Below are positions 9,301 through 18,152 of a stretch of DNA of 64,000 bases, in pieces (the stretch's first letter is position 1; every line of letters begins with the position of its first letter). This stretch comes from Pseudoxanthomonas suwonensis. GTDB lineage: Bacteria > Pseudomonadota > Gammaproteobacteria > Xanthomonadales > Xanthomonadaceae. The stretch spans positions 1-64,000 of the forward strand of contig QFNC01000011.1 in assembly GCA_003240695.1 (NCBI GenBank). Direction: 5' to 3'. The notes beneath the pieces are model-generated. The model saw only the letters and a program-made list of their open reading frames with translations, was not told the DNA's origin and searched no databases. Made by a program: the position numbers and the translations under genes.

Positions 9301-10260
9301 TCAGTCGACGTACAACGAACTGACCGATTCACCGAAGGCGATGCGGCGGATGGTCTCTGCCAGCAGCTCCGCCACGCTGAGCTGGCGGATTTTACTACAG
9401 GATCGGGCCGCATCGCTGAGCGGGATGGTATCGGTCACCACCAGCTCGTCCAGCACCGAGGCGGCGATGTTGTCGATGGCCTTCCCGGACAGCACCGGAT
9501 GGGTGATGTACGCCGCCACCCGCGCCGCGCCATTGTCCTTCAACGCGGCTGCGGCGGCGCTGAGGGTGCCGGCGGTGTCCACGATGTCGTCCACCAGCAC
9601 GCAGTTGCGACCGGCCACGTCGCCGATGATGTTCATCACCGTGGCCACGTTGGCCTTGGGGCGGCGCTTGTCGATGATGGCCAGGTCCGCATCGTCCAGG
9701 CGCTTGGCGATCGCGCGGGCGCGCACCACGCCGCCCACGTCGGGCGAGACTACGGTCATGTTGTCGGTGCCGTAGGCGCGCCAGATGTCGGCCAGCAGCA
9801 GCGGCGAGGCGTATACGTTGTCCACCGGGATGTCGAAGAAGCCCTGGATCTGGTCGGCGTGCAGGTCGATGGTCAGCACCCGGTCGGTGTGCACGGCGGT
9901 GAACATGCTGGCCACCACCTTGGCGGTGATCGGCACGCGCGCCGAACGCGGGCGGCGGTCCTGGCGGGCATAGCCGAAGTACGGCACCACCGCGGTGACC
10001 TTGCCGGCCGAGGCGCGCTTCAACGCATCCACCAGCACCAGCAGCTCCAGCAAGTGCTCGGCGCTGGGCGCGCAGGTGGACTGGATCACGAAGACGTCCT
10101 TGCCGCGCACGTTTTCCTCGATCTCCACCTGCACTTCGCCGTCGGAGAAGGTGCCGACCAGCGCCTTGCCCAGGCGGGTGCCCAGTTCCTCGCACACCGC
10201 CTCGGCCAGCGGCCGGTTGGCGTTGCCGGAAAAGATCAACAGATCGCGTTCTTCCTGCAT
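9301..10260 (-). CDS. prs: Ribose-phosphate pyrophosphokinase
   Basis: Makes PRPP from ribose 5-phosphate and ATP for nucleotide, histidine and tryptophan synthesis. The 319-residue sequence has the flexible-loop [11 protein letters not shown] region, [17 protein letters not shown] at about 132-148 and the PRPP-binding loop [12 protein letters not shown] at about 221-232. Length matches class I enzymes. It lies immediately downstream of tRNA-Gln in the ispE-tRNA-Gln-prs arrangement seen in many gammaproteobacteria. Confidence 0.98.
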   Translation of the reverse strand: MQEERDLLIFSGNANRPLAEAVCEELGTRLGKALVGTFSDGEVQVEIEENVRGKDVFVIQSTCAPSAEHLLELLVLVDALKRASAGKVTAVVPYFGYARQDRRPRSARVPITAKVVASMFTAVHTDRVLTIDLHADQIQGFFDIPVDNVYASPLLLADIWRAYGTDNMTVVSPDVGGVVRARAIAKRLDDADLAIIDKRRPKANVATVMNIIGDVAGRNCVLVDDIVDTAGTLSAAAAALKDNGAARVAAYITHPVLSGKAIDNIAASVLDELVVTDTIPLSDAARSCSKIRQLSVAELLAETIRRIAFGESVSSLYVD

Positions 10261-10302
10261 GGGGGCGGCTCCGCTGCGGTGTGGCCGGTCTGGTGCTGGA
10301 AT

Positions 10303-10378
10303 TGGCAGGGGCGGAAGGATTCGAACCTACGCGTGCCAGGATCAAAACCTGGTGCCTTAACCACTTGGCGACGCCCCT
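10303..10378 (-). tRNA. tRNA-Gln (TTG)
   Basis: The minus strand folds into a 76-base tRNA with acceptor AGGGGCG/CGCCCCT, encoded GCCA 3' end, T-arm GGTTCGAATCC and anticodon loop TTTTGAT giving TTG. Its first base overlaps the last bases of the ispE stop codon (10377-10379), so ispE and the tRNA are almost certainly on one transcript that is cut to release the tRNA. Confidence 0.96.
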
Positions 10379-11267
10379 AATTGTGTCGCGCCGACGGACC
10401 GTCCAGCGCATCGAGTGCCTGCAGCAGCTGCGAGCGCGCCGCGCCAGCCACCACCCGGGCCTGCAGCCCGTGCGGCAGGGCGGCATGTGCGACCTGTGCC
10501 TGCGCCAGCGTGGCGAAGGCCAGGAAGCAGCCGCTGCCGGTGCCGGTCAACTGCGGCGTCCCCAGTGGCTGCAGCGCGCGGAACAGGCGGTCGATGGCCG
10601 GTTCGCGGCGGCGCAGCACCGGTTCGAACGCATTGTCCGAAACGGCACCCGAAACGAAGGCGGCCATTGTCGCGGGTGGGCTGTCCCGCGTCAAATCCGG
10701 ATCGGCGAACAATACCGCCGTGCCGACATGTAGAGCGGGCGTGATCACCAGATACCAGGCCGACGGCAGGTCGATGGGGTGCAGCAGCTCGCCCACGCCT
10801 TCGGCCCAGGCGTTGTGGCCGCGCACGAACACCGGCACATCGGCGCCCAACTGCAGACCCAGCGCAGCGAGCGCATCCACCGTCAGTCCCGTGTTCCACA
10901 GCCGATTGAGTACCACCAGCACGGTGGCCGCATCCGACGAGCCACCGCCGAAGCCGCCACCGGCCGGGATGTGCTTGTCGATCCGCAGGTCGGCGCCGTG
11001 CCGCGTGCCGGTTTCGGCCTGCAGCAGGCGCGCCGCGCGCACGGCCAGGTCGTCATCCGCATCCAGCCCGGGCAGCGAATCGCCCAGTCGCTGCACCGTG
11101 CCGTCGTCGCGGGGACGGACGTGGACGATATCGCACCAGTCCAGCAGCCGGAACACGGTCTGCAGCCGGTGGTAGCCGTCGGCGCGGCGGCCGGTGATGC
11201 GCAGGAACAGGTTCAGCTTGGCCGGCGCGGGCCAGTGGGTCCAGCCGGTATCGTCATCCACGGACAC
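10377..11267 (-). CDS. ispE: 4-diphosphocytidyl-2-C-methyl-D-erythritol kinase
   Basis: GHMP kinase of the MEP isoprenoid pathway. The 296-residue protein shows [20 protein letters not shown] near the N-terminus, the ATP-binding [15 protein letters not shown], and the third GHMP motif [12 protein letters not shown]. It starts three bases after the lolB stop and ends inside the 5' end of tRNA-Gln. Confidence 0.97.
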   Translation of the reverse strand: MSVDDDTGWTHWPAPAKLNLFLRITGRRADGYHRLQTVFRLLDWCDIVHVRPRDDGTVQRLGDSLPGLDADDDLAVRAARLLQAETGTRHGADLRIDKHIPAGGGFGGGSSDAATVLVVLNRLWNTGLTVDALAALGLQLGADVPVFVRGHNAWAEGVGELLHPIDLPSAWYLVITPALHVGTAVLFADPDLTRDSPPATMAAFVSGAVSDNAFEPVLRRREPAIDRLFRALQPLGTPQLTGTGSGCFLAFATLAQAQVAHAALPHGLQARVVAGAARSQLLQALDALDGPSARHN

Positions 11268-11270
11268 CGG

Positions 11271-11936
11271 TCAACGGTCCCAGGCGTCGATGATCAATCG
11301 TACCGAGGCAGTGCCGCCGTCCATCGTGGCGTCGATGCGTTTGGGCAGCTGCGTGCCGGGTTGCGGGGTGAAGCGGATCTCCCAGCCGGCCTGTCGCAGG
11401 CCGACCAGACGGCCATCCGTAGCGGCATCGTATAAATATGTGTCGACGAACGGTTGCGGGGCGGGTTTGCCGCGCAGCCAGTCGCGCAGCTGGTCCAGCG
11501 GCAACTGCCAGCCAGTGGCATGCAGCAGCAGTTTGGGGGCGTCCGGGCCGCTGACCGGCCCGTCCGGCAGGCCGTGCACGGTGGCCAGGCCATCGCGCAC
11601 CTCCAGCCGCCAGCTTTGCCGGGTCACCGGAGCGCTCAGCGTGACCGTGTACGCCTCGGCACCGTGTTGCTGCCACTCCACGCGCACGTTGCCGCCGCGA
11701 TCGGCAGTCTTGATCACCGCCCGACCCTGCAGCGTCCACGTGTGGTCCCGCTCGGTCTGCAAGGCGAGTGTGGCCTGCAGTGCGGCGGTACGGCTGACGC
11801 AATCCACGCTGCTGCCGCCATCCGCATCGCAGCGCAGGACGGATGCTGCAGCCGGATCGGCTGCACGGGGCACGCTGGCGCAACCGGCCAATGCCAGCAC
11901 GCCCAGCGCGGCGCAGATCATCAGGCGGGGATTCAT
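11271..11936 (-). CDS. lolB: Outer-membrane lipoprotein insertion protein LolB
   Basis: Receives lipoproteins from LolA and inserts them in the outer membrane. The start at 11936 gives a short signal peptide with lipobox LALAGC (C19) and a 221-residue product, close to E. coli LolB. The mature region (WTLQGRAVIKTADRGG..., VHGLPDGPVSGPDAPKLL, LPLDQLRDWLRGKPAP) follows the LolB pattern. Its ATG overlaps the stop of the upstream TPR gene and it is followed by ispE, the conserved order. Longer upstream starts would bury the signal peptide. Confidence 0.93.
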   Translation of the reverse strand: MNPRLMICAALGVLALAGCASVPRAADPAAASVLRCDADGGSSVDCVSRTAALQATLALQTERDHTWTLQGRAVIKTADRGGNVRVEWQQHGAEAYTVTLSAPVTRQSWRLEVRDGLATVHGLPDGPVSGPDAPKLLLHATGWQLPLDQLRDWLRGKPAPQPFVDTYLYDAATDGRLVGLRQAGWEIRFTPQPGTQLPKRIDATMDGGTASVRLIIDAWDR

Positions 11937-13618
11937 GCGCCGGTTTTCTCCAGCGCGCGCTGCAGGGCGCGGTTCTCGGGATCGAGCTTGCGGGCTTCGT
12001 CGAACCACTGCCGGGCTTCGTCCTTGCGGCCCAGCTCCCACAGCACTTCGGCCACGTGCGCGGCGATTTCCGGATCCTTCTGCAGGATGAAGGCGCGGCG
12101 CAGTTCCACCAGCGCTTCCTGCTTGCGGCCCAGCCGGTACAGCACCCAGCCGTAGCTGTCGATGATGGCGGCGTTGTCCGGATCGGCGGCGCGGGCACGA
12201 TCGATCAGCTCCAGCGCTTCCTGGTAGCGGGTGGTGCGGTCGGCCAGGGTGTAGCCCAGTGCGTTCAGTGCGGCGGTGCTGTCCGGTTCGGCCAGCAGGA
12301 TCTTGCGCAGATCGGCTTCGGCGCGCGGAATATCGTCGCGGCGTTCCCAGCTCAGTGCCCGGGCGTACAGGATGGCGGAATCATCCGGAAATGCTGCCAA
12401 TCCCCGCGCGAAGGCATCCAGTTCGGCCGCACCACGCGGGGCGTCCTTGGCATGCAGTTCGGCCTCCAGCAGATAGGCATTGCGACGCACGCCATCGCCG
12501 GCCGCGGCGTTGGTCTGCAGCGCCTGCAGTGCCTTGAAGGCCTCGTCGCCGCGCTGCATCGCGTGCAGCACGTTGGCGGTGCGCAGTGCCGCCAGCCAGC
12601 GCGCGTCGCCGCCGGGCACGCCGGCGTACCACTGCAGGGCCTGGTCGTGATGTTTCAGCGATTCGGCAATCTGGCCCAGCAGCAGGCGTCGTTCCGGATC
12701 GGGCTGGCTGGAATGCTGCTTCAGTTCGTCGTACAGCGACTGCAGGCCGGCACTGTCCTTGGCGCGGTCCAGCAGCGAGGCGCGCAGGCGGTAGCTGCGG
12801 TCGGTCTGCGTGCCCTGTGCCAGCACGGCCGCGGCCGCTGCATCATCGCCCAGCGCTTCGTACTCGGCGGCCAGCGCCAGACGCAGGGTGTCGTTGATGC
12901 GATCGCCGGCGGCCAGTGCGTCCAGCGCCTTGCGGGCTTCGTCGCGACGGTCGCTTTCGCGCAGCTGGCTGACCTGCAGCAGTTTCGCTTCCGGGTGATT
13001 GGGAAAGCGACGGATCACCTCGCCCACGATCTGCTCGGCCAGGGCAGCATCGTTCAGTCGCTGGGCCACGCCGCCCATCGCCAGCCAGGCCTGCAATTGC
13101 CCGGGGATGGAGCGCGACTGCAGCAGTTGCCGCAACACGCGGGCCGACAGTCCCGGATTGTCGCCGCCGCCCAGCACCGCCACGGCCAGCGCCCAGCCGG
13201 CGGTATCGGACTGGCGCAGCAGGGTCTGCAGTTCGCGCAGGGCCTGGCGGTCATCGTCGCGGCGCAGCGCCAAGGTGGCGGCGGCGGCATGCTGGGTCAG
13301 CGATTCCGGCGCGCGACGACGCCACAGCGCCAGTCCCGCCGCGGCGCGGTCGTTGTCCTTGGCCAGCAGCGCGATGCGGGTGGCGCGTTCGGCCAGGCCC
13401 GCATCGCCCTCGGCTGCGCGGGCGGCGTCCAGATACCAGCGCGCGGCCTCGTCCAGCTTGCCGGACTGCAGGGCGAACTCGCCGGCAAGGGTGTCGTGCA
13501 GCAGGCCATCACGGGACGCCGTCGGAGGACGTGCCTGGACGCCCGGCGCCGCGAGCAGGCCCAGCATCGGAATCAACAGGAAGCAGCACATGCGCACAAT
13601 ACGTGACAAGATCGGCAT
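11933..13618 (-). CDS. Secreted tetratricopeptide-repeat protein
   Basis: A 561-residue protein with an N-terminal signal peptide (hydrophobic residues about 8-27, APGVQA cleavage region) and repeated TPR-like helical pairs through the whole length. They are clearest near the end (ALNALGYTLADRTTRYQEAL, AIIDSYGWVLYRLGRKQEAL, EVLWELGRKDEARQWFDEA). It is the first gene of the lolB-ispE-prs series and is divergent from hemA across 75 bases. Orthologues in this position are usual in gammaproteobacteria; the precise role is unknown, though envelope biogenesis fits the coupling to lolB. Confidence 0.85.
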   Translation of the reverse strand: MPILSRIVRMCCFLLIPMLGLLAAPGVQARPPTASRDGLLHDTLAGEFALQSGKLDEAARWYLDAARAAEGDAGLAERATRIALLAKDNDRAAAGLALWRRRAPESLTQHAAAATLALRRDDDRQALRELQTLLRQSDTAGWALAVAVLGGGDNPGLSARVLRQLLQSRSIPGQLQAWLAMGGVAQRLNDAALAEQIVGEVIRRFPNHPEAKLLQVSQLRESDRRDEARKALDALAAGDRINDTLRLALAAEYEALGDDAAAAAVLAQGTQTDRSYRLRASLLDRAKDSAGLQSLYDELKQHSSQPDPERRLLLGQIAESLKHHDQALQWYAGVPGGDARWLAALRTANVLHAMQRGDEAFKALQALQTNAAAGDGVRRNAYLLEAELHAKDAPRGAAELDAFARGLAAFPDDSAILYARALSWERRDDIPRAEADLRKILLAEPDSTAALNALGYTLADRTTRYQEALELIDRARAADPDNAAIIDSYGWVLYRLGRKQEALVELRRAFILQKDPEIAAHVAEVLWELGRKDEARQWFDEARKLDPENRALQRALEKTGA

Positions 13619-13693
13619 CCGGGTCGCTCGGGCCTTACACTAAGGTCCGCCAATCCCGCAGCTTAGCGCACGCCACGCCGATTCCGCCCTCAC

Positions 13694-14983
13694 GTGAGCC
13701 GATTGATCGCACTGGGTTTGAACCACCAGACCGCACCCATCGCGTTGCGCGAACGGGTGGCGTTTGCCGATCACGCCCTGCCCCAGGCGCTGCAGGTGCT
13801 GAAACAGTTGCCCGGCGTGGATGAAGTGGCGCTGCTGTCCACCTGCAACCGGACCGAAATCTATGCGCTGGCCGACGGCAGCGGCCAGACCATCGCCGAC
13901 TGGCTGGCCACACACGCTGCCGCCAGCACCGATCTGCACGACTACCTGTACCGGCATCTGGATCAGGAGGCCGCCCGGCACCTGTTCCGGGTGGCCACCG
14001 GGCTGGATTCGCTGGTGCTGGGCGAGCCGCAGATCCTCGGCCAGGTCAAGCAGGCCTGGGCCTCGGCGCGCGCCGCCGGTGCGCTGGGCAACCGGCTGGA
14101 CCGGCTGTTCCAGCAGGCCTTCAACACCGCCAAGCGTGCCCGCACCGACACCCGCATCGGCAGCAATCCGGTGTCGGTGGCATCGGCATCGGTGCGCCTG
14201 GCGCAGGATTCCTTCGCGCGCCTGCGCGACTCCACCGTGTTGCTGATCGGCGCCGGCGAAACCATCGAACTGACGGCACGGCATCTGGTCCAGGCGCAGG
14301 TCGGCCGGCTGCTGGTGGCGAATCGCACCCTGCGTCACGCCCAGGACCTGGCCACCCGCCACGGCGGCATGGCGCTGCCGCTGGACGATCTGGACCGGCA
14401 CCTGGGCGAGGCGGACATCGTGTTTTCCGCCACGGCGAGCCGCGAACCCATCCTGATGGCGCGACAGGTGGCCGATGCGCTGAAACGCCGCCGGCATCGG
14501 CCGATGTTGCTGATGGACTTGGCGGTGCCGCGCGACGTGCATCCCGACGTGGCCGGGCTGCGCGACGTGTTCCTGTACACGGTGGACGATCTGCAACGCG
14601 CGGTGGAAGACAACCGCCGCGGCCGCCAGCAGGCTGCCGAGGCCGCCGAGGCCATCATCGATCTGCAGACCGCGCGCTTCCGCGACACCTTGGCCCTGCA
14701 GCACGGCAACGCGCCGCTGCGTGCGTTGCGCAACCGCGGCGAGGCAGCGCGTCAGCAGGCATTGGCTCAGGCCCGCCAGCAGCTGGCCGCGGGGCAGACC
14801 CCGGAACTGGTGCTGGAACGGCTGGCACACACGCTGACCAACCGCCTGCTGCATGCGCCCACCGTGGCCCTGCGCGAAGCCGCCATGCAGAACGATGCCG
14901 GCCTGCTGCAGGCCGCCGAGCGGCTGTTCGGGGCCGCACCGGCCGATCCCGACCCGGTCGGCGCTGCGGACGGCATCGGCTAG
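13694..14983 (+). CDS. hemA: Glutamyl-tRNA reductase
   Basis: First committed enzyme of C5-pathway tetrapyrrole synthesis, reducing glutamyl-tRNA to glutamate-1-semialdehyde. The 429-residue protein has the catalytic cysteine in [12 protein letters not shown] (C51), [14 protein letters not shown], the NADPH-binding region around [17 protein letters not shown] and the C-terminal dimerisation helix. The start is GTG at 13694, giving the conserved [15 protein letters not shown]. It is divergent from the TPR/lolB series. prfA, its usual downstream neighbour, is absent; accA follows. Confidence 0.97.
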   Translation: MSRLIALGLNHQTAPIALRERVAFADHALPQALQVLKQLPGVDEVALLSTCNRTEIYALADGSGQTIADWLATHAAASTDLHDYLYRHLDQEAARHLFRVATGLDSLVLGEPQILGQVKQAWASARAAGALGNRLDRLFQQAFNTAKRARTDTRIGSNPVSVASASVRLAQDSFARLRDSTVLLIGAGETIELTARHLVQAQVGRLLVANRTLRHAQDLATRHGGMALPLDDLDRHLGEADIVFSATASREPILMARQVADALKRRRHRPMLLMDLAVPRDVHPDVAGLRDVFLYTVDDLQRAVEDNRRGRQQAAEAAEAIIDLQTARFRDTLALQHGNAPLRALRNRGEAARQQALAQARQQLAAGQTPELVLERLAHTLTNRLLHAPTVALREAAMQNDAGLLQAAERLFGAAPADPDPVGAADGIG

Positions 14984-15024
14984 ACTGTGACCCCTTCCCC
15001 TGGCCGCTGCCGACCCGCCGCGCG

Positions 15025-15984
15025 ATGAATCCGAACTACCTGGATTTCGAACAACCCATCGCCGACCTGGAGAAGAAGATCCAGGAACTGCGTGCGGCCA
15101 GCAGCGATTCGTCGGTGAACATCGACGCCGAACTGCGCGCCCTGCATGACAAGCTGCGGCTGCGCACGGCGCAGATCTTCCGCGACCTGGCCCCGTGGCA
15201 GGTGTCGCAACTGGCGCGGCATCCGCAGCGGCCCTACACCAACGACTACATCCGGCTGATCTGCAGCGAGTTCCAGGAACTGGCCGGCGACCGCGCCTTT
15301 GCCGACGACGCCGCCATTGTCGGCGGGCTGGGCCGCATCGACGGCCGCAGCGTGATGATCATCGGTCATCAGAAAGGCCGCGACACCAAGACCAAGGTGC
15401 GGCGCAATTTCGGCATGCCGCGCCCGGAGGGCTACCGCAAGGCACTGCGCCTGATGAAGATGGCCGAGCGCTTCGGCCTGCCGCTGCTCACCTTCATCGA
15501 CACCCCCGGCGCCTACCCCGGCGTGGGCGCGGAGGAACGCGGCCAGTCGGAAGCCATCGCCCGCAACCTGCTGGAAATGAGCCAGCTGCGCATCCCGATC
15601 GTCTGCACCGTGATCGGCGAAGGCGGCAGCGGCGGCGCGCTGGCGATCGGCGTGGGCGACGTGACCAACATGCTGGAATACGGCACCTACTCGGTGATTT
15701 CCCCTGAGGGCTGCGCGTCGATCCTGTGGAAATCCGCCGACAAGGCCAAGGACGCGGCCGAGCAGCTGGGCCTGACCGCGCCGCGGCTGAAGGAACTGGG
15801 CCTGGTGGACAAGGTGATCCGGGAACCCGTGGGCGGCGCGCATCGCAACCCGAAGCAGATGGCCACCCGACTGAAAGCCGTGCTGCTGAACCAGCTGAAA
15901 GCGCTGGACAAGCGCGCGCCCGAACAACTGGTCGGCAGCCGTTACAAGCGCCTGCGCGAGTATGGCGCCTACGAAGCCGCCTGA
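15025..15984 (+). CDS. accA: Acetyl-CoA carboxylase carboxyltransferase subunit alpha
   Basis: Transfers CO2 from biotin carboxyl carrier protein to acetyl-CoA, together with AccD. The 319-residue sequence begins [19 protein letters not shown], contains [30 protein letters not shown] CoA-site residues, [18 protein letters not shown] and the oxyanion-hole [14 protein letters not shown]. Length is that of E. coli AccA. tilS and dnaE lie downstream, a grouping common in Xanthomonas relatives. Confidence 0.98.
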   Translation: MNPNYLDFEQPIADLEKKIQELRAASSDSSVNIDAELRALHDKLRLRTAQIFRDLAPWQVSQLARHPQRPYTNDYIRLICSEFQELAGDRAFADDAAIVGGLGRIDGRSVMIIGHQKGRDTKTKVRRNFGMPRPEGYRKALRLMKMAERFGLPLLTFIDTPGAYPGVGAEERGQSEAIARNLLEMSQLRIPIVCTVIGEGGSGGALAIGVGDVTNMLEYGTYSVISPEGCASILWKSADKAKDAAEQLGLTAPRLKELGLVDKVIREPVGGAHRNPKQMATRLKAVLLNQLKALDKRAPEQLVGSRYKRLREYGAYEAA

Positions 15985-16009
15985 AACCTGCCTACCGAAC
16001 GCATCGATC

Positions 16010-16756
16010 ATGCACCCCCTGTTCATCCTGTCCGCGGTGCTGCAGATCGCCTGTGCCATCCACGTGCTGCGCACCGGGCGGCCGATGTACTGGATCTTTT
16101 TGCTGCTGATCGGTTCGTACATCGCCGTTGCGGTGTATTTTTTCGCCGAAATCATGCCCGGACTGGGCAACAGCCCGACCAGCCGCAAGGCACTGCGTTC
16201 GGCGCACGATCGCATCGACCCCGACCGCCACCGGCGCAAGGCCGCGCGGCAACTGGATGTGGCCGACACCTCGCGCAACCGGCAGGCACTGGCCGAGGAA
16301 TCCCTGCGCAGCGGCGACTTCCAGAAAGCCGAGCAGTTGTATCGATCCGCACTGACCGGCCTGTACAGGACCGATCCCAACCTGATGCTGGGCTTGGCGC
16401 AGGCGCAGTTCGGCCTGCAGCAGCCGCAGCAGGCCCGCGACACGCTGGATGCGCTGATCGCCGCCAATCCGACCTTCCGTTCGCACGAGGGCCACCTACT
16501 GTATGCGCGCGCGCTGGAGGCCTGCGGCGACACTCCCAAGGCGCTGGAGGAATACGCAGCGGTGGTGGTCGGATTTCCGGGCGAGGAAGCACGGGTGCGC
16601 TACGCACAACTGCTGAAGCGTGACGGACAGGCCGCCAAGGCGCGCGAACTGCTGAACGAATCGTTGAAACGCGCCGACCTGTCGCCGGCCTTCTACCGCC
16701 GGGAGCAACGCCCATGGCTGGACCTGGCCAAGCGCGAACTGCAGAACACGGACTGA
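16010..16756 (+). CDS. Membrane-anchored TPR protein
   Basis: A 248-residue protein. The start ATG 16010 is followed by two hydrophobic segments (about 2-18 and 26-46) resembling the PLDc_N-type hairpin, then a cytoplasmic part with TPR-like helices (ALAEESLRSGDFQKAEQLY, LMLGLAQAQFGLQQPQQA, ALEEYAAVVVGFPGEEA). It is 25 bases after accA and overlaps tilS by 43 bases, so the three are probably co-transcribed. No specific function can be assigned. Confidence 0.8.
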   Translation: MHPLFILSAVLQIACAIHVLRTGRPMYWIFLLLIGSYIAVAVYFFAEIMPGLGNSPTSRKALRSAHDRIDPDRHRRKAARQLDVADTSRNRQALAEESLRSGDFQKAEQLYRSALTGLYRTDPNLMLGLAQAQFGLQQPQQARDTLDALIAANPTFRSHEGHLLYARALEACGDTPKALEEYAAVVVGFPGEEARVRYAQLLKRDGQAAKARELLNESLKRADLSPAFYRREQRPWLDLAKRELQNTD

Positions 16757-18036
16757 CCTGCCCGCTGCCGCAGGCGCCGCTGCTGGTGGGCTTCAGCGGC
16801 GGCCTGGATTCGACCGTGCTGCTGCATCGACTGCTGCGGCAGCGACGCACAGGTGGCCACGAAACGTTGCGCGCCATCCACGTGCACCACGGTCTGCAAC
16901 CCGAGGCGGACGACTGGGCGGAACACTGCCGGCGGCTGTGCGCCGACTGGGATATCCCGCTGCAGGTAGTGCATGTGGCCGTGGATCGCGGCAGCGGACT
17001 GGGGCTGGAAGCCGCCGCCCGCGCCGCCCGGTACGCCGCCTTCCACGCCGCGATGCGCAACGATGACGTGCTGGTGCTGGCCCATCAGCGCGATGACCAG
17101 GCGGAAACCTTCCTGCTGCGTGCGTTGCGGGCGTCGTCACTGGACGGCTTGCGCGGCATGACCCTGTGGCGACGGTTCGATCCCGGCTGGCTGTGGCGGC
17201 CGCTGCTGCAGTGTTCGCGTGCGCAGTTGCTGATCGAAGCGCAGCACCACCGGCTGCACTGGATCGACGACCCCAGCAACGCGCGTGCCGATGCCGATCG
17301 GAACTTCCTGCGCCTGCAGGTGCTGCCGCTGCTGCGGCAACGCTGGCCACAGGCCGATGCCGCCCTGGCCCGCAGCGCCGATCTGGCAGCGGAAGCAGCC
17401 AGTTTGCTGCAGGATCAGGACCAGGCCGATCTGGCGCGCGTGTGCGAAGGCGACTCCACATGGTTGTCCGTCCCGGCATTGACGGCGTTGCCGGCTGCAC
17501 GCCAGGCGCGCGTGCTGCGTGCCTGGGTGTTCGCGTTGCACTTGCCGCCGATCCCGGCACGTGGCATCGACGCGGTGCTCGGCACGCTGCTGCATGCGCG
17601 CGCCGATGCCGAAGCCGCGTTCGCGTGGTCCGGCGTGCGCATCGCGCGCTGGCGCGATCGTCTGCATGCCGGTCCGATTCCGAAACCGCTGTCGCGCGAC
17701 TGGCAGGTGTCGTGGTCGGGCGAACAGCCTTTGCCGCTGCCGACCGGCGGGCTGCTGCAATTGACCGGCGCACCGCGCTTCGATGCGCCGCTGCAGGTGC
17801 ACGGCCGGCGCGGCGGCGAACGCATCCGACTGCCCGGGCGCGGGCATCATAACGCCTTGAAACAGCTATTGCAGACTCTGGCCATCCCGCCGTGGGAACG
17901 CCGGCAGATGCCGTTGCTGTCGGATGCAGACGGGCGATTGCTGGCTGCGGGCGACGGGATCGTGTCGGCCGCTTTCGGTCTGTGGTTGGGGCAGACCGGA
18001 GCCAGTCTGCGGTGGCAACCGGCAGCCGCTGCCTGA
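16714..18036 (+). CDS. tilS: tRNA(Ile)-lysidine synthetase
   Basis: Modifies C34 of the CAU anticodon of tRNA-Ile to lysidine, which is needed to read AUA. The 440-residue protein has the PP-loop SGGLDST at about 28-34, HVHHGLQ, HQRDDQAET and later the C-terminal TilS domains (GGERIRLPGRGHHNALKQLLQ). The start at 16714 lies inside the end of the TPR gene; the overlap is 43 bases, and a downstream start would cut into the PP-loop strand. Confidence 0.94.
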   Translation: MAGPGQARTAEHGLTCPLPQAPLLVGFSGGLDSTVLLHRLLRQRRTGGHETLRAIHVHHGLQPEADDWAEHCRRLCADWDIPLQVVHVAVDRGSGLGLEAAARAARYAAFHAAMRNDDVLVLAHQRDDQAETFLLRALRASSLDGLRGMTLWRRFDPGWLWRPLLQCSRAQLLIEAQHHRLHWIDDPSNARADADRNFLRLQVLPLLRQRWPQADAALARSADLAAEAASLLQDQDQADLARVCEGDSTWLSVPALTALPAARQARVLRAWVFALHLPPIPARGIDAVLGTLLHARADAEAAFAWSGVRIARWRDRLHAGPIPKPLSRDWQVSWSGEQPLPLPTGGLLQLTGAPRFDAPLQVHGRRGGERIRLPGRGHHNALKQLLQTLAIPPWERRQMPLLSDADGRLLAAGDGIVSAAFGLWLGQTGASLRWQPAAAA

Positions 18037-18152
18037 GATCTGGATGAATAGGCAGTCACTGCTCCATCAGCACTGCCTGCCGAGCATGTTGTCAAGCCCT
18101 TGCCCCCCCGCCGGCAACCGCCTACCCTGCCGTCTGGCTCGCGTGATCTCCG

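Noticed and set aside
18050..18078. Hairpin AGGCAGT...ACTGCCT between tilS and dnaE
   Set aside because: There is no T-run after it and the loop is long, so it was not called a terminator.
18103..18109. C-rich run in the dnaE leader
   Set aside because: Only seven bases long and too far from the start codon to act on ribosome binding; ordinary for this GC content.
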